Shown: positions 5,085-13,143, counted from the stretch's first letter. The stretch: 35,655 nt of DNA from Chloroflexota bacterium (GCA_022616275.1 JAKEFB010000131.1:1-35655), one strand, 5' to 3'. Program-made: numbers and translations. Notes: generated from the sequence alone by a model not told the origin.

Positions 5085-7175
5085 ATGACACCCAGGGTTG
5101 TTCATGGCGCTTGTCCCCACGATTGCCCGGATACCTGCGGGATTGTGACCGTCGTCGAAGACGGCCGGGCCGTTGACTTCTACGGCGACCCCGACCATCC
5201 CATCACCCAGGGCTGGCTGTGCGCCAAGGTCCGGCCGTACCTGGAGCACGTCTACCACCCTGAGCGGCTGACCCACCCTCTGCGCCGCGTGGGGCCAAAG
5301 GGCAGCGGCCGGTGGCAGCGTACCAGTTGGGAGGAGGCTATCGGCGAAATTGCCGGCCGCTGGCAGGACGTTATCGCTCGCTATGGCGCCGAGGCTATTC
5401 TGCCCTACAGCTACAGCGGCACGTTGGGCCTGGTCCAGATGGGCGTGGCCAGCGGCCGCTTCTGGAACCGCCTGGGGGCCAGCCAGCTAGAACGGAGCAT
5501 CTGCGGCGCGGCGGCCGAGCAGGCCGTCGAGGCCACACTGGGGGCGCGCCGCAGCCCGCCCTACGACGAGCTACGGCAGAGCCGGCTCATTATCCTTTGG
5601 GGCCACAACCCGGTCAGCACCGCTCCCCACCTGATGCCCTTCCTGCGCCAGGCCCAGCGCAACGGGACGCAAGTGGTGGTTATTGACCCGCGCCGCACCC
5701 GGACGGCCAGAGGGGCCGACTGGCACCTGGCCCCCATTCCCGGCACGGACGGGGCGCTGGCTATGGGCCTGGCCCACCTCATCGTCCGTGAGGGGCTGCA
5801 CGACGAGGCCTGGCTGGCCGAGCATACCACCGGCTGGCCGCAACTGCGAGAACGGCTGGCCGCCTTCCCGCCGGAGCGGACGGCCGCCCTCACCGGCCTG
5901 GCCGTGGAGGATATTGTGGCCCTGGCCCACCTCTATGCCACCGCTAAGCCGGGCCTGATTAAGATTGCCGACGGCATTAACCGCAACCGCAACGGCGGCC
6001 AGAACGTCCGGGCCGTCTGCGCCCTGCCGGCCGTCACCGGACAGTACGGCGTCCCTGGCGGTGGCCTGGCCTACAGCACCAGCGGCTACATCCGCTGGGA
6101 CTCGGAGGCCGTCAATAAGTGGTCGCAATGCCCGCCGCCCGGCCGGGTGGTCAACATGGTCCGCCTGGGCGCGGCGTTGCTGGGCGAGGTGACCGATCCG
6201 CCAATCAAGTCTCTGTTCGTCTTTGGGGCCAACCCGGCGACCTCGGCCCCCAACGCCGGCCGCATCGTCGAGGGGCTGCGGCGGGAAGACCTCTTTACCG
6301 TCGTCCACGACCTGTTTATGACCGACACGGCCAGTTATGCCGACCTCGTCTTGCCGGCCACTTCCCAACTGGAGCAGGCCGACCTGCATAAGGCTTACGG
6401 CCACACGCTGCTGGCCTACAACCACCCGGCCATCCCGCCCCTGGGCGAGTCGAAGAGCAACTGGGAGGTCATGCGGCTGCTGGCCAGGGCGATGGGCTTG
6501 GCCGAGCCGTGGCTCCACCAGGAGGTGGACGAGGTCATTGAAGAGGTGCTGGCCGCGACCGGGGCCTACAACCCGGCGCTCCAGGGCATTACCCTGGAGC
6601 GACTGAAGCGCGAGAAGGCCATCCCCCTGGCGCTGGAGACGACTACCCCGTTTGCCGGCGGCCGCTTTCCCACCCCCAGCGGCAAGGTCGAGCTGTATTC
6701 GGAAGCGCTGGCGGCCGAGGGGCTGGACCCGCTGCCCGGCCACTTTGACGAGAGCCTGGACCCTGCGGCAAGCCCAACACAGTTGGGCCGTTCAGGGCAG
6801 GCTGATGGCGCGGCCGGGGCGCTGCGGCTGGTGAGTGGGGCGGCCCACCACTTTGTTAGTAGCAGCCTAGCCAACCAGGCCGGCCTTTTGAAGCACGAAG
6901 GCACGCCGTTCGTCGAAATTCACCCGGCCGACGCCGCCGCCCGCGGCATCAACCACGGCGACGCCGTCATTCTGGAGAACGGCCGGGGCTGGGTGGAATT
7001 GCGGGCGGTGGTGACCGATGGCATCCGGCCGGGGGTGGTCGCTTCTCCGAAAGGGCGCTGGGCCAGGCTGGACGGCGGCCGGAACATCAACTGGGTCACC
7101 TCTGACGACCTGGCCGACATGGCCGGCCAGAGCACCTACCACAGCACCCAGGTCTGGCTGCGCCGGGCGGAGTAG
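5085..7175 (+). CDS. Molybdopterin oxidoreductase of the DMSO reductase superfamily
   Basis: A 696-residue bis-MGD molybdenum enzyme with an N-terminal [4Fe-4S] site, Cys10-x3-Cys14-x3-Cys18-x27-Cys46 (ACPHDCPDTCG … GWLCAK). The likely molybdenum ligand is Cys140 in SICGAAAEQA, the position of the Cys/SeCys ligand in formate dehydrogenases. The MGD-binding C-terminal beta-barrel follows (about 580-690; RLVSGAAHHF … GDAVILENGRGW). There is no Tat signal, so it is cytoplasmic. The ATG follows a strong ribosome site, AAGGAGGT at 5074-5081. No electron-transfer or membrane subunit lies beside it, unlike most formate dehydrogenases or respiratory reductases. It resembles the stand-alone YoaE-like branch. 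The substrate cannot be read from the sequence. Confidence 0.85.
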   Translation: MTPRVVHGACPHDCPDTCGIVTVVEDGRAVDFYGDPDHPITQGWLCAKVRPYLEHVYHPERLTHPLRRVGPKGSGRWQRTSWEEAIGEIAGRWQDVIARYGAEAILPYSYSGTLGLVQMGVASGRFWNRLGASQLERSICGAAAEQAVEATLGARRSPPYDELRQSRLIILWGHNPVSTAPHLMPFLRQAQRNGTQVVVIDPRRTRTARGADWHLAPIPGTDGALAMGLAHLIVREGLHDEAWLAEHTTGWPQLRERLAAFPPERTAALTGLAVEDIVALAHLYATAKPGLIKIADGINRNRNGGQNVRAVCALPAVTGQYGVPGGGLAYSTSGYIRWDSEAVNKWSQCPPPGRVVNMVRLGAALLGEVTDPPIKSLFVFGANPATSAPNAGRIVEGLRREDLFTVVHDLFMTDTASYADLVLPATSQLEQADLHKAYGHTLLAYNHPAIPPLGESKSNWEVMRLLARAMGLAEPWLHQEVDEVIEEVLAATGAYNPALQGITLERLKREKAIPLALETTTPFAGGRFPTPSGKVELYSEALAAEGLDPLPGHFDESLDPAASPTQLGRSGQADGAAGALRLVSGAAHHFVSSSLANQAGLLKHEGTPFVEIHPADAAARGINHGDAVILENGRGWVELRAVVTDGIRPGVVASPKGRWARLDGGRNINWVTSDDLADMAGQSTYHSTQVWLRRAE

Positions 7176-7177
7176 GG

Positions 7178-7214
7178 TTTTTGACACGAATTGCACGAAT
7201 TGCACGAATTTTTA
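7178..7214. repeat. Left inverted copy of a nonamer repeat element
   Basis: This 37-nt element is built from tandem CACGAATTG-type nonamers between a T-run and a TTTTTA end. It is repeated in inverse orientation at 7948-7984 with 35 of 37 positions identical. The two copies bracket the NTR-domain gene. Confidence 0.85.
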
Positions 7215-7226
7215 GGACCATTGGCA

Positions 7227-7853
7227 GTGAGGGTTCAAAGCAAAGGATATATCAGGCTGACTTTTAGCCTAATAGTTGTGCTTTTCTTGTTCGGTCTTCA
7301 TCCGACTAGAACCGTTGCTCCTGACCTCTGCCTTTGTCTTCCTGCCAGACCTAAAGAGGCCTTTAACCAGGCAACAGCGGTGTTTAGTAGTGAGGTTGCC
7401 ACTATCACCCCAGGGCCATTAGAGTGGCAGGTTTCGCGCTTTTTTCCGTACTTATACACCTATCCGAATTCATTGCGGGTCACGTTTCAGGTTGACGAAG
7501 TGTGGAAGGGTACTCCTTATCAAAATCTAGTCGTAAGTACCCCTACCTACTCTTGTGGTTATTCCTTCCAGGTAGGCAAGAAGTTTCTGGTGTATGCGTC
7601 TGGTAGTGAGGACCAGTTGCACACAGGTCTTTGTTCGGGAACGTCTTTTTATTCACAATCTACGGCAAGCCTGGCTTTCTTAGGTAGGGGGCAGCCAGCA
7701 ATGGTGGAAGGCTCCAATGCACCGTTACCGTTGACACCAGAACAGGTTATGCTCCGCTTTCTGGGGGGCTGCCTGGGCATTATGGTCGTTCTATTACTGG
7801 CTGTATGGGCCATACTCAAACGGCGAACTGCCCGGGAGACGGCCGAAATGTAG
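7227..7853 (+). CDS. NTR/TIMP-like domain protein, membrane-anchored
   Basis: The protein has an N-terminal signal or anchor helix (about residues 9-27), an exported netrin-like (NTR/TIMP-type) beta-barrel, and a C-terminal transmembrane helix followed by KRR-rich residues. The domain is suggested by CLCLPARPKEAFNQATAVF at its start, a VTFQVDEVWKG strand pair, CGYSFQVGKKFLVYASG, a late Cys in GLCSGTS and the closing LAFLG. All are typical of bacterial TIMP-like proteins of unknown role. I chose the GTG at 7227 (AGGA at 7214-7217), giving 208 residues. The frame also opens at TTG 7191, but that start lies inside the repeat. Composition is clearly AT-richer than proS or nuoN, and the gene sits between inverted repeats, which suggests acquired DNA. 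Confidence 0.6.
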   Translation: MRVQSKGYIRLTFSLIVVLFLFGLHPTRTVAPDLCLCLPARPKEAFNQATAVFSSEVATITPGPLEWQVSRFFPYLYTYPNSLRVTFQVDEVWKGTPYQNLVVSTPTYSCGYSFQVGKKFLVYASGSEDQLHTGLCSGTSFYSQSTASLAFLGRGQPAMVEGSNAPLPLTPEQVMLRFLGGCLGIMVVLLLAVWAILKRRTARETAEM

Positions 7854-7947
7854 ATTGAAGAATACGCAACAGTAAGTAATTGTGCTATCATTGTGAAAAA
7901 TAGTACTTTACAACTGATCTGCTAACATGAACGGCACGACAAACCAC

Positions 7948-7984
7948 TAAAAATTCGTGCCATTCGTGTAATTCGTGTCAAAAA
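7948..7984. repeat. Right inverted copy of the nonamer repeat element
   Basis: The inverse copy of 7178-7214 (35 of 37 identical), made of ATTCGTGCC, ATTCGTGTA and ATTCGTGTC followed by an A-run. It ends 16 nt before the nuoN start. A related third copy lies at 27851-27888. Confidence 0.85.
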
Positions 7985-8000
7985 ATCTGGTTAGGACAAC

Positions 8001-9476
8001 ATGCAAGAATTCCAGGCCCCCTCTTTGAACTTACTCCTCGTTCTGCCATTCCTCATCGTCGCCGGCTGGGCCACGCTTTTGATGGTCGTTGACCTCTTTA
8101 TACCGGAAGACAGGAAGCGCTGGCTGGCCTGGCTGAGCCTGGCGGGAATCGTGGCGGCCTTTATCCAGACGGCCGGGCTGTGGGGCTACAACGCCGGCAC
8201 CTTCACCCCGGCCGAGGGCGCGCCCATGCTCCTGGTAGACAATTACAGCAACTTTCTCAACGCCGTCTTCTTGCTCACCGGCTTCCTGACTGTCCTGATT
8301 TCGGTCAATTACCTGAGCCGGACGGGCCTGCAACGAGGCGAATATTATTACCTCATGCTCTTTTCCATCAGCGGCATGATGCTGATGGGCATGGCCAACG
8401 ATCTGATCCTGGTCTTCCTGGCCCTGGAACTGCTTTCCATCCCCCTCTACGTCCTGTCCGGTTTCGCCCGGCCGCGCCTGGACTCGGAAGAGTCGGCGAT
8501 GAAGTATTTCCTGTTGGGGGCCTTCTCTTCCGGCTTCCTGGTCTTTGGCATTGCCCTGGTCTACGGCGCTACCGGCTCCACAGCCCTGCCGGCCGTCCTG
8601 GCCACGATTGGCGAGTCCGGGGCGCTGGGCCTGGCCGGCGCGGCCCTGCTGCTGGTCGGCTTTGCCTTCAAGGTCGCCGCCGTGCCCTTCCACATGTGGA
8701 CGCCCGACGTCTACGAAGGCGCGCCGACGGCCGTGACCGCCTTCATGTCCGTCGGGGCCAAGGTCGGCGGCTTCGCCGCCATGATCCGCGTTTTCCTCAT
8801 GGCCCTGCCGGACCTGGGCGACAACTGGGTCCCGGCCGTGGCCATTATCGCCGCCCTGACGATGATCCTGGGCAACCTGGTCGCCCTGACCCAGCAGAAC
8901 ATCAAGCGCATGTTAGCCTACTCCAGCATCGCCCACGCCGGCTACATCATGATCGGCGTCGCCGCCGCCATTGGCAGCGACGAAGGGGTGAGCGCCGCCC
9001 TCTTCTACATGCTGGCCTACCTCTTCACCAACCTGGGCGCTTTTGCCGTGGTCATTGCCGTGGAACGGCAGGCCAGCCAGGGACTGCTGCTGGACGATTA
9101 TCGCGGTCTGGCCCGGCGCAGCCCGTTGCTGGCCCTGGCCCTGGCCTACTTCATGCTCTCCCTGACCGGCGTACCGCCGACGGGCGGCTTTTACGGCAAA
9201 TTTGTCCTCTTCCGGGCGGCCCTGGAAGCCAACCTGTTGTGGCTGACCATCGTCGGCGTGGTCACCAGCGTCATTTCCGGCTACTTCTACCTGCGCATCG
9301 TCTACTACGCCTACATGTACGAGGGCGAGGGCGAAGTCACCGCCACCCCGGCGCTCAACCTGGCCGTCCTGCTGGCGGCCGTGGCCACCTTCCTGCTTGG
9401 CGTCCTGCCCGCCCCCTGGTACGACCTGGCCCGCCAGGCCATCTTCACCGGAACCCAGGTGCTGGCTGGCGGATAA
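8001..9476 (+). CDS. nuoN: NADH-quinone oxidoreductase subunit N
   Basis: A 491-residue, very hydrophobic antiporter-like subunit of complex I, with about 14 transmembrane helices. It carries the expected charged residues inside the membrane: the Glu in FLALELLSIPLYVLSGFAR, the Lys in GFAFKVAAVPFHMWTPDVYE, and the Lys in QNIKRMLAYSSIAHAGY. TGVPPTGGFYGKF near residue 395 is a family signature. AGGA at 7993-7996 lies just before the ATG. In most genomes nuoN closes the nuo operon behind nuoM. Here no other complex I gene is in the window on either side, so it is either a separated copy or a paralogue. Confidence 0.93.
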   Translation: MQEFQAPSLNLLLVLPFLIVAGWATLLMVVDLFIPEDRKRWLAWLSLAGIVAAFIQTAGLWGYNAGTFTPAEGAPMLLVDNYSNFLNAVFLLTGFLTVLISVNYLSRTGLQRGEYYYLMLFSISGMMLMGMANDLILVFLALELLSIPLYVLSGFARPRLDSEESAMKYFLLGAFSSGFLVFGIALVYGATGSTALPAVLATIGESGALGLAGAALLLVGFAFKVAAVPFHMWTPDVYEGAPTAVTAFMSVGAKVGGFAAMIRVFLMALPDLGDNWVPAVAIIAALTMILGNLVALTQQNIKRMLAYSSIAHAGYIMIGVAAAIGSDEGVSAALFYMLAYLFTNLGAFAVVIAVERQASQGLLLDDYRGLARRSPLLALALAYFMLSLTGVPPTGGFYGKFVLFRAALEANLLWLTIVGVVTSVISGYFYLRIVYYAYMYEGEGEVTATPALNLAVLLAAVATFLLGVLPAPWYDLARQAIFTGTQVLAGG

Positions 9477-9578
9477 CGTACTAAACGGGGCCACGGCTCA
9501 AAAGCCTGAATTGAAAAGTTAGCCTGGCACTTTGTAACGCGATTTGTTCGCGCGGAATCAGGGTCAATGGAGGGGTAA

Positions 9579-9848
9579 ATGGAAGCACTCGGTATAAACA
9601 TCGGTTATTTCCTCGGCCAACTGTTGGCTATTCTACTGTTGGCACTGTTGGTTATCGGCCCGGTGTTCTTGGTGTTCTTGTTGATAAAGCTGGCAATTAA
9701 ACCAGAGAAAACTGAATTGCTAATGACGGCCGAAGTGACCCAACAAGGCGTGCTCGTGCCAAGGCAATTACTTCATGGGGCTACTGAGGTGGAGATACGC
9801 CGCAAACAGGCGATGTTGCTGCTTGTGCCGGTTGTCAAAGAAGCTTGA
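9579..9848 (+). CDS. Membrane helix fused to an AbrB/MazE-like segment
   Basis: The 89-residue protein starts with one long hydrophobic stretch (about residues 8-40). It ends in a short soluble part (about 49-86; TAEVTQQGVLVPRQLLHGAT then EVEIRRKQ) shaped like the swapped-hairpin antitoxins (AbrB, MazE, SpoVT type: …QGVLIP..LL…EVEI…). GGAGGGG at 9570-9576 precedes the ATG. An internal ATG at 9723 would give just the antitoxin-like part, which would then be a 41-residue protein of abnormal brevity. It is the first gene of a compact seven-gene run, 12 nt ahead of the Phd-like gene. The antitoxin relation is an inference from pattern. Confidence 0.5.
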   Translation: MEALGINIGYFLGQLLAILLLALLVIGPVFLVFLLIKLAIKPEKTELLMTAEVTQQGVLVPRQLLHGATEVEIRRKQAMLLLVPVVKEA

Positions 9849-9860
9849 ACGGGCAACGCG

Positions 9861-10067
9861 ATGAGCGGGCTGAATATCTTGCGATCAGTTCAATTTGTGA
9901 CAGTGAATGGCAGGCGGTTTGCCGTTTTAAGCGCCGACGACTGGGATGCCCTTATCGAGTGGCTGGAAACAGTTGAAGATGTACACATTGCCCAGCAGGC
10001 GCTTGCCGAATTAAAAGCGGCCGGTGGTGATCGCCAACGCGCCGGTTGGCTGGAATGGGAAGATTAG
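9861..10067 (+). CDS. Phd/YefM-like antitoxin-type small protein
   Basis: A 68-residue acidic protein. VQFVTVNGRRFAVLSADDWD followed by LIEWLETVED matches the pattern of Phd/YefM/RelB-type antitoxins (a 'GkxxAVL…eew..L.E.LE..ED' strand-helix unit). It lacks the longer N-terminal part usual for full Phd proteins. No toxin of the RelE/Doc/PIN type follows; instead the DUF2071 gene begins two bases after the stop. It may be an orphan antitoxin or a regulator of the operon. Confidence 0.5.
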   Translation: MSGLNILRSVQFVTVNGRRFAVLSADDWDALIEWLETVEDVHIAQQALAELKAAGGDRQRAGWLEWED

Positions 10068-10069
10068 CC

Positions 10070-10822
10070 ATGAAAGCCCCCACCATTGAAGGCGTCATAG
10101 AGCGGCGCATCCTGGTCAATTTCCGGGTTGACCCGGCCGTCCTGGAGTCCTTCCTGCCGCCGCCCTTCAAGCCCAAGACGGTGCATGGCTTTGGGATTGC
10201 CGGTGTGTGCCTGATCCGGCTGGCGGACATCCGGCCGCAATTCCTGCCAGGCTTTTTCGGCCTGTCGTCTGAAAACGCCGCCCACCGTATCGCCGTGACC
10301 TGGGAAGAAGAGGGCCAGACCCGTGAGGGCGTTTACATTCCCCGGCGCGATTCCTCTTCGACGCTGAACACGCTGATCGGCGGCCGGCTCTTTCCTGGCG
10401 TCCATCATCTGGCTACCTTTGACGTGGACGAGAGCGACAACCACTATCACGTTAAGCTACAAAGCCACGACGGCGAAACGACCCTGGAAGTGAAGGCCAG
10501 GGTAGCCACTGCCTTGCCGGAAACCTCGATTTTCGAGTCTGTTGACGAGGCATCGGCTTTCTTTGAAGCCGGCGCCCTGGGTTATTCGCCGGCCGGGGAA
10601 GCCGGCTGTTACGAGGGCCTGGAACTGGAAGCGCTGGAATGGAAAGTGCAGCCGTTGGCAGTGGAGCACGTCGTGTCGAGTTTCTTCGAGCAGCCCGAAC
10701 TGTTTCCACCCGCGGCCGTGGCCTTCGACTGCGCCCTGCTGATGCAGCAGATTCCCCACCGCTGGCACAGCCGGCCGTCAATGAAGCGCCAGCCACGTGA
10801 GAGCGCTAACATCGTGGGATAA
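10070..10822 (+). CDS. DUF2071 (YqjF-like) protein
   Basis: A 250-residue protein of the DUF2071 family, related in fold to acetoacetate decarboxylase. It shows the common opening …RRILVNFRVDPAVLESFLPP, then GFGIAGVCLIRL, AHRIAVTWEEEG, VYIPRRDSSS and a FPGVHHLA strand. Biochemical function is unknown. The frame opens earlier, at 10046, but that start lies inside the preceding gene; the ATG at 10070, two bases after the preceding stop, gives the family-like N-terminus. It sits third in the seven-gene operon with almost no spacing, so expression is likely tied to its neighbours. Confidence 0.7.
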   Translation: MKAPTIEGVIERRILVNFRVDPAVLESFLPPPFKPKTVHGFGIAGVCLIRLADIRPQFLPGFFGLSSENAAHRIAVTWEEEGQTREGVYIPRRDSSSTLNTLIGGRLFPGVHHLATFDVDESDNHYHVKLQSHDGETTLEVKARVATALPETSIFESVDEASAFFEAGALGYSPAGEAGCYEGLELEALEWKVQPLAVEHVVSSFFEQPELFPPAAVAFDCALLMQQIPHRWHSRPSMKRQPRESANIVG

Positions 10823-10826
10823 GCCG

Positions 10827-11390
10827 ATGTGGAGCAGAGCGCTTATTGTCCTGGCTCTATTTTGTACTTCCTGTACTCTACTCAGGCCGCGCGTTCCCTC
10901 CCCATCAGAGATGACAGAAATCGCCTACCGGCTGCAGACCCGCTTTCGATTTGAGGGTGACAGCATGCGGCCGTCCTTCCCGGCCGGGACCATCGCCGTC
11001 ATAGATGAGGAAGCCTACCGGCAAGCTTCGCCGCAGCGAGGGGATCTGGTCTTGTTTGAATCCCCTCCTGACCCTGAACGCCTGTTTATCAAACGGGTGA
11101 TTGGCTTACCCAACGAACAGGTGGAAGTCAGGGGTGGGTTGTTATTCATCAATGGTGCGTTGCTTGAAGAGCCTTACATTGACCAACCCCCTATCTACGA
11201 GGGCCGGTGGCTGTTGGCAGAAGGAGAGTATTTTGTGCTGGGAGATAGCCGCAATAACAGCAGTGACTCTCATAACTGGGGCGCGCTGCCGGCCGAAATG
11301 ATCCGGGGTAAAGTGGTCAGCGCCTGCGAAAGGGACGACCCCGCTACCTGTAGCGAAGTGGTTGGTGTGGCGTACAATATGGAGCAGTGA
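10827..11390 (+). CDS. Signal peptidase I-like protease (S26)
   Basis: A 187-residue membrane-anchored S26 protease. After a short hydrophobic anchor (residues 5-18) comes the catalytic Ser46 in FEGDSMRPSFPAGT and the general base Lys89 in ERLFIKRVIGLP, then GEYFVLGDSRNNSSDSHNWG, the conserved box that closes the active site. It would cut signal peptides on the outer face of the membrane. The first helix ends in FCTSC, a weak lipobox-like stretch. The ATG at 10827 begins four bases after the DUF2071 stop. It is short for a housekeeping LepB, so a dedicated peptidase for an operon product is possible. Confidence 0.8.
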   Translation: MWSRALIVLALFCTSCTLLRPRVPSPSEMTEIAYRLQTRFRFEGDSMRPSFPAGTIAVIDEEAYRQASPQRGDLVLFESPPDPERLFIKRVIGLPNEQVEVRGGLLFINGALLEEPYIDQPPIYEGRWLLAEGEYFVLGDSRNNSSDSHNWGALPAEMIRGKVVSACERDDPATCSEVVGVAYNMEQ

Positions 11391-11394
11391 TGCC

Positions 11395-11844
11395 ATGAAT
11401 GAAAAGTGGCGAACTTTCTCAGATCCGGATTTTCAGGTACGGTTCAAGTACCCAGAAATCACCCCTGAGGGCCATACGACCGAAATCAGAGAAGACCGCC
11501 GGGAAAATATTGCCAGGGTCCACTTTATCTCCACAGACAGCCAGGAGCTTTATTTTGAGGTTGCCCGCTATCTGGACCTTTCCTGGCGGACAGGCTATGA
11601 GCAGTTCAAGGAAGTGATTACCCGGCAGTTTGATGGGCTTGAAATGAATGAGTTGGTGGAAAGTACCGTTGCCTCGCAGCCGGCCTTTACCTTCTCTTTC
11701 CGGTGGCCGGCCGTTACTGGCCTGACCGAACGGACAGCCCTTTTTATCCCCAGGGGGAATGTGCTTTATCGAGTGATCTACAACCCGCGATCACCTTTGA
11801 ATTTGCAGGTGTTATCAACGTTGGAGTTCGGAGAGGCGAGTTAA
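11395..11844 (+). CDS. Hypothetical protein, PsbP/Mog1-like pattern possible
   Basis: I do not firmly recognise this 149-residue soluble protein. It opens with WRTFSDPDFQVRFKYPE, a pattern like that of PsbP/DUF1795-type domains ('…d….fsf.yP..w'). Alternating strands follow, and it ends in NVLYRVIYNPRSP…VLSTLEF, again PsbP-like. No signal peptide is visible, although such proteins are often lipoproteins. GGAG at 11381-11384 supports the ATG at 11395. It sits between the signal peptidase and the SUMF1-like gene and is surely co-transcribed with them. Confidence 0.55.
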   Translation: MNEKWRTFSDPDFQVRFKYPEITPEGHTTEIREDRRENIARVHFISTDSQELYFEVARYLDLSWRTGYEQFKEVITRQFDGLEMNELVESTVASQPAFTFSFRWPAVTGLTERTALFIPRGNVLYRVIYNPRSPLNLQVLSTLEFGEAS

Positions 11845-11851
11845 CGTTCGA

Positions 11852-12658
11852 GTGGACGCATTTGAGTTTAGCAGCGTGACCTTGAATGAATACGGCGAGA
11901 TCGTTGCCCGGCCGGCCCATCGTGCTCGTCTGTTCGTTGAAAAGATAGGGCCGGGAGTTGCCCTAGAAATGGTCCTCATACCGCCCGGCCGCTGCCTGAT
12001 TGGCACCTCGGGTGGAGCGGGCCACCCGGACGAATACCCCCAGCACCTGGTAGAGGTGGACGCCTTCCTCATCGGCCGTTACCCGATCACCCAGGCCCAG
12101 TGGCTGGCAATTATGGGCAGCAACCCGGCGCGGTTCAAAGGGGAGAAACGGCCGGTGGAGGGCGTTTCCTGGCTAGAAGCCGAGGCCTTCTGCCGGCGGT
12201 TAAGTAAAAAAAGCGGCCGGGCCTACCGGCTGCCGGCCGAGGCGGAGTGGGAATACGCCTGCCGCGCCGGGTCAACCACCGCTTTTGCTTATGGCGAGAC
12301 CATTACGGCTGAAGTGGCCAATTACAACAGTGAGTACCCCTACGGCTTTGGCCCGACTGGTTTCTACCGCCACGAGACGACCGAAGTGGACACATTTCCA
12401 CCTAACGCCTTTGGCCTGCACGACATGCACGGCAACGTCTGGGAGTGGTGCGCCGATTGGTGGCACGACAGCTACGAAGGCGCGCCGGCCGGTGGGCGAG
12501 CGTGGACGGCCGGTGGGAAAAGCGCCTACCGGGCGGCGCGGGGCGGCTCCTGGCACGATACCTCTGACCTCTGCCGCTCGGCCGCCCGGCTTAAGCTCCC
12601 GGCCGGGGAGGGAGATGAATTCGTCGGCTTCCGGGTGGTCTGCGAGGTCTGGGAATAG
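11852..12658 (+). CDS. SUMF1/FGE-sulfatase-domain protein
   Basis: A 268-residue protein with the formylglycine-generating-enzyme fold: MVLIPPGRCLIGT, the YPITQAQWLAIMG box, PVEGVSWLEAEAFCRRLS, YRLPAEAEWEYACRAG, NAFGLHDMHGNVWEWC and the closing GGSW … CRSAARL … GFRV. True FGEs have two active-site cysteines five residues apart. Here only the second equivalent, Cys241, is kept, and the first position reads within WHDTSDL, so the classic activity on sulfatases is doubtful. The start is GTG at 11852, a few bases after the previous stop. The last base of its TAG is the first base of the next gene's GTG. Confidence 0.85.
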   Translation: MDAFEFSSVTLNEYGEIVARPAHRARLFVEKIGPGVALEMVLIPPGRCLIGTSGGAGHPDEYPQHLVEVDAFLIGRYPITQAQWLAIMGSNPARFKGEKRPVEGVSWLEAEAFCRRLSKKSGRAYRLPAEAEWEYACRAGSTTAFAYGETITAEVANYNSEYPYGFGPTGFYRHETTEVDTFPPNAFGLHDMHGNVWEWCADWWHDSYEGAPAGGRAWTAGGKSAYRAARGGSWHDTSDLCRSAARLKLPAGEGDEFVGFRVVCEVWE

Positions 12659-13143
12659 TGAACTTTTCCGAAAGTTACTTGGGCCGGCTGCGACAGAAGG
12701 TGGGGCGTGATCTGATCCAGGTTCCCGGCGGCCGGATCATCCTTGAGGACGCTGCCGGCCGCATCCTGCTGCAGCGCCGGCCGGACTTTGACCGGTGGGG
12801 GTTGCCGGCCGGATCGCCGGAAGAGGGGGAGACGGCGGCCGAGAGCATCCGCCGGGAAGTGCTGGAGGAGACCGGCCTCGTCCTGACCCACCTGGAATGT
12901 TTCGGCTTTTCCTCCAACCCGGCCTACGAACGCGTCACCTATCCTAACGGGGACCAGGTCCATTGTTACAGCCTGTTGTTTTTCTCCAACCGGTGGGAAG
13001 GAACTCTGTCCGCCGCCAACGAGGAGTCCCTGGAACTGGCCTTCTTCGCCCCGGCCGCCCTGCCGGACTTGCTGCCTAATATGCGGCGAGCGATTGAGAT
13101 GTTTTGGCAATATAAAGAAACAGGCCAGTTTCAACTAGATTAA
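12658..13143 (+). CDS. Nudix hydrolase
   Basis: A 161-residue hydrolase of nucleoside-diphosphate-linked compounds. The Nudix box is complete: Gly52-x5-Glu58-x7-Arg66-Glu67-Val-x-Glu70-Glu71-x-Gly73 (REVLEETGL). The region before it (ILEDAAGRILLQRRPDFDRW then GLPAGSPEEGE) is the usual substrate-facing strand and loop. The substrate is not predictable. It is the last gene of the operon; its GTG start overlaps the previous TAG by one base. The convergent pdxH gene ends 21 nt downstream, with no obvious terminator hairpin between them. Confidence 0.9.
   Translation: MNFSESYLGRLRQKVGRDLIQVPGGRIILEDAAGRILLQRRPDFDRWGLPAGSPEEGETAAESIRREVLEETGLVLTHLECFGFSSNPAYERVTYPNGDQVHCYSLLFFSNRWEGTLSAANEESLELAFFAPAALPDLLPNMRRAIEMFWQYKETGQFQLD

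Noticed and set aside
5571-6743. A 390-codon open frame on the minus strand opposite the molybdopterin oxidoreductase
   Set aside because: It is a composition-driven shadow of a well-supported gene, without motifs or a ribosome site.
8180-9484. A 434-codon frame overlapping nuoN
   Set aside because: It is Arg/Pro/His-rich, typical of a +1 shadow of a GC-rich membrane gene; nuoN is unmistakable in the other frame.
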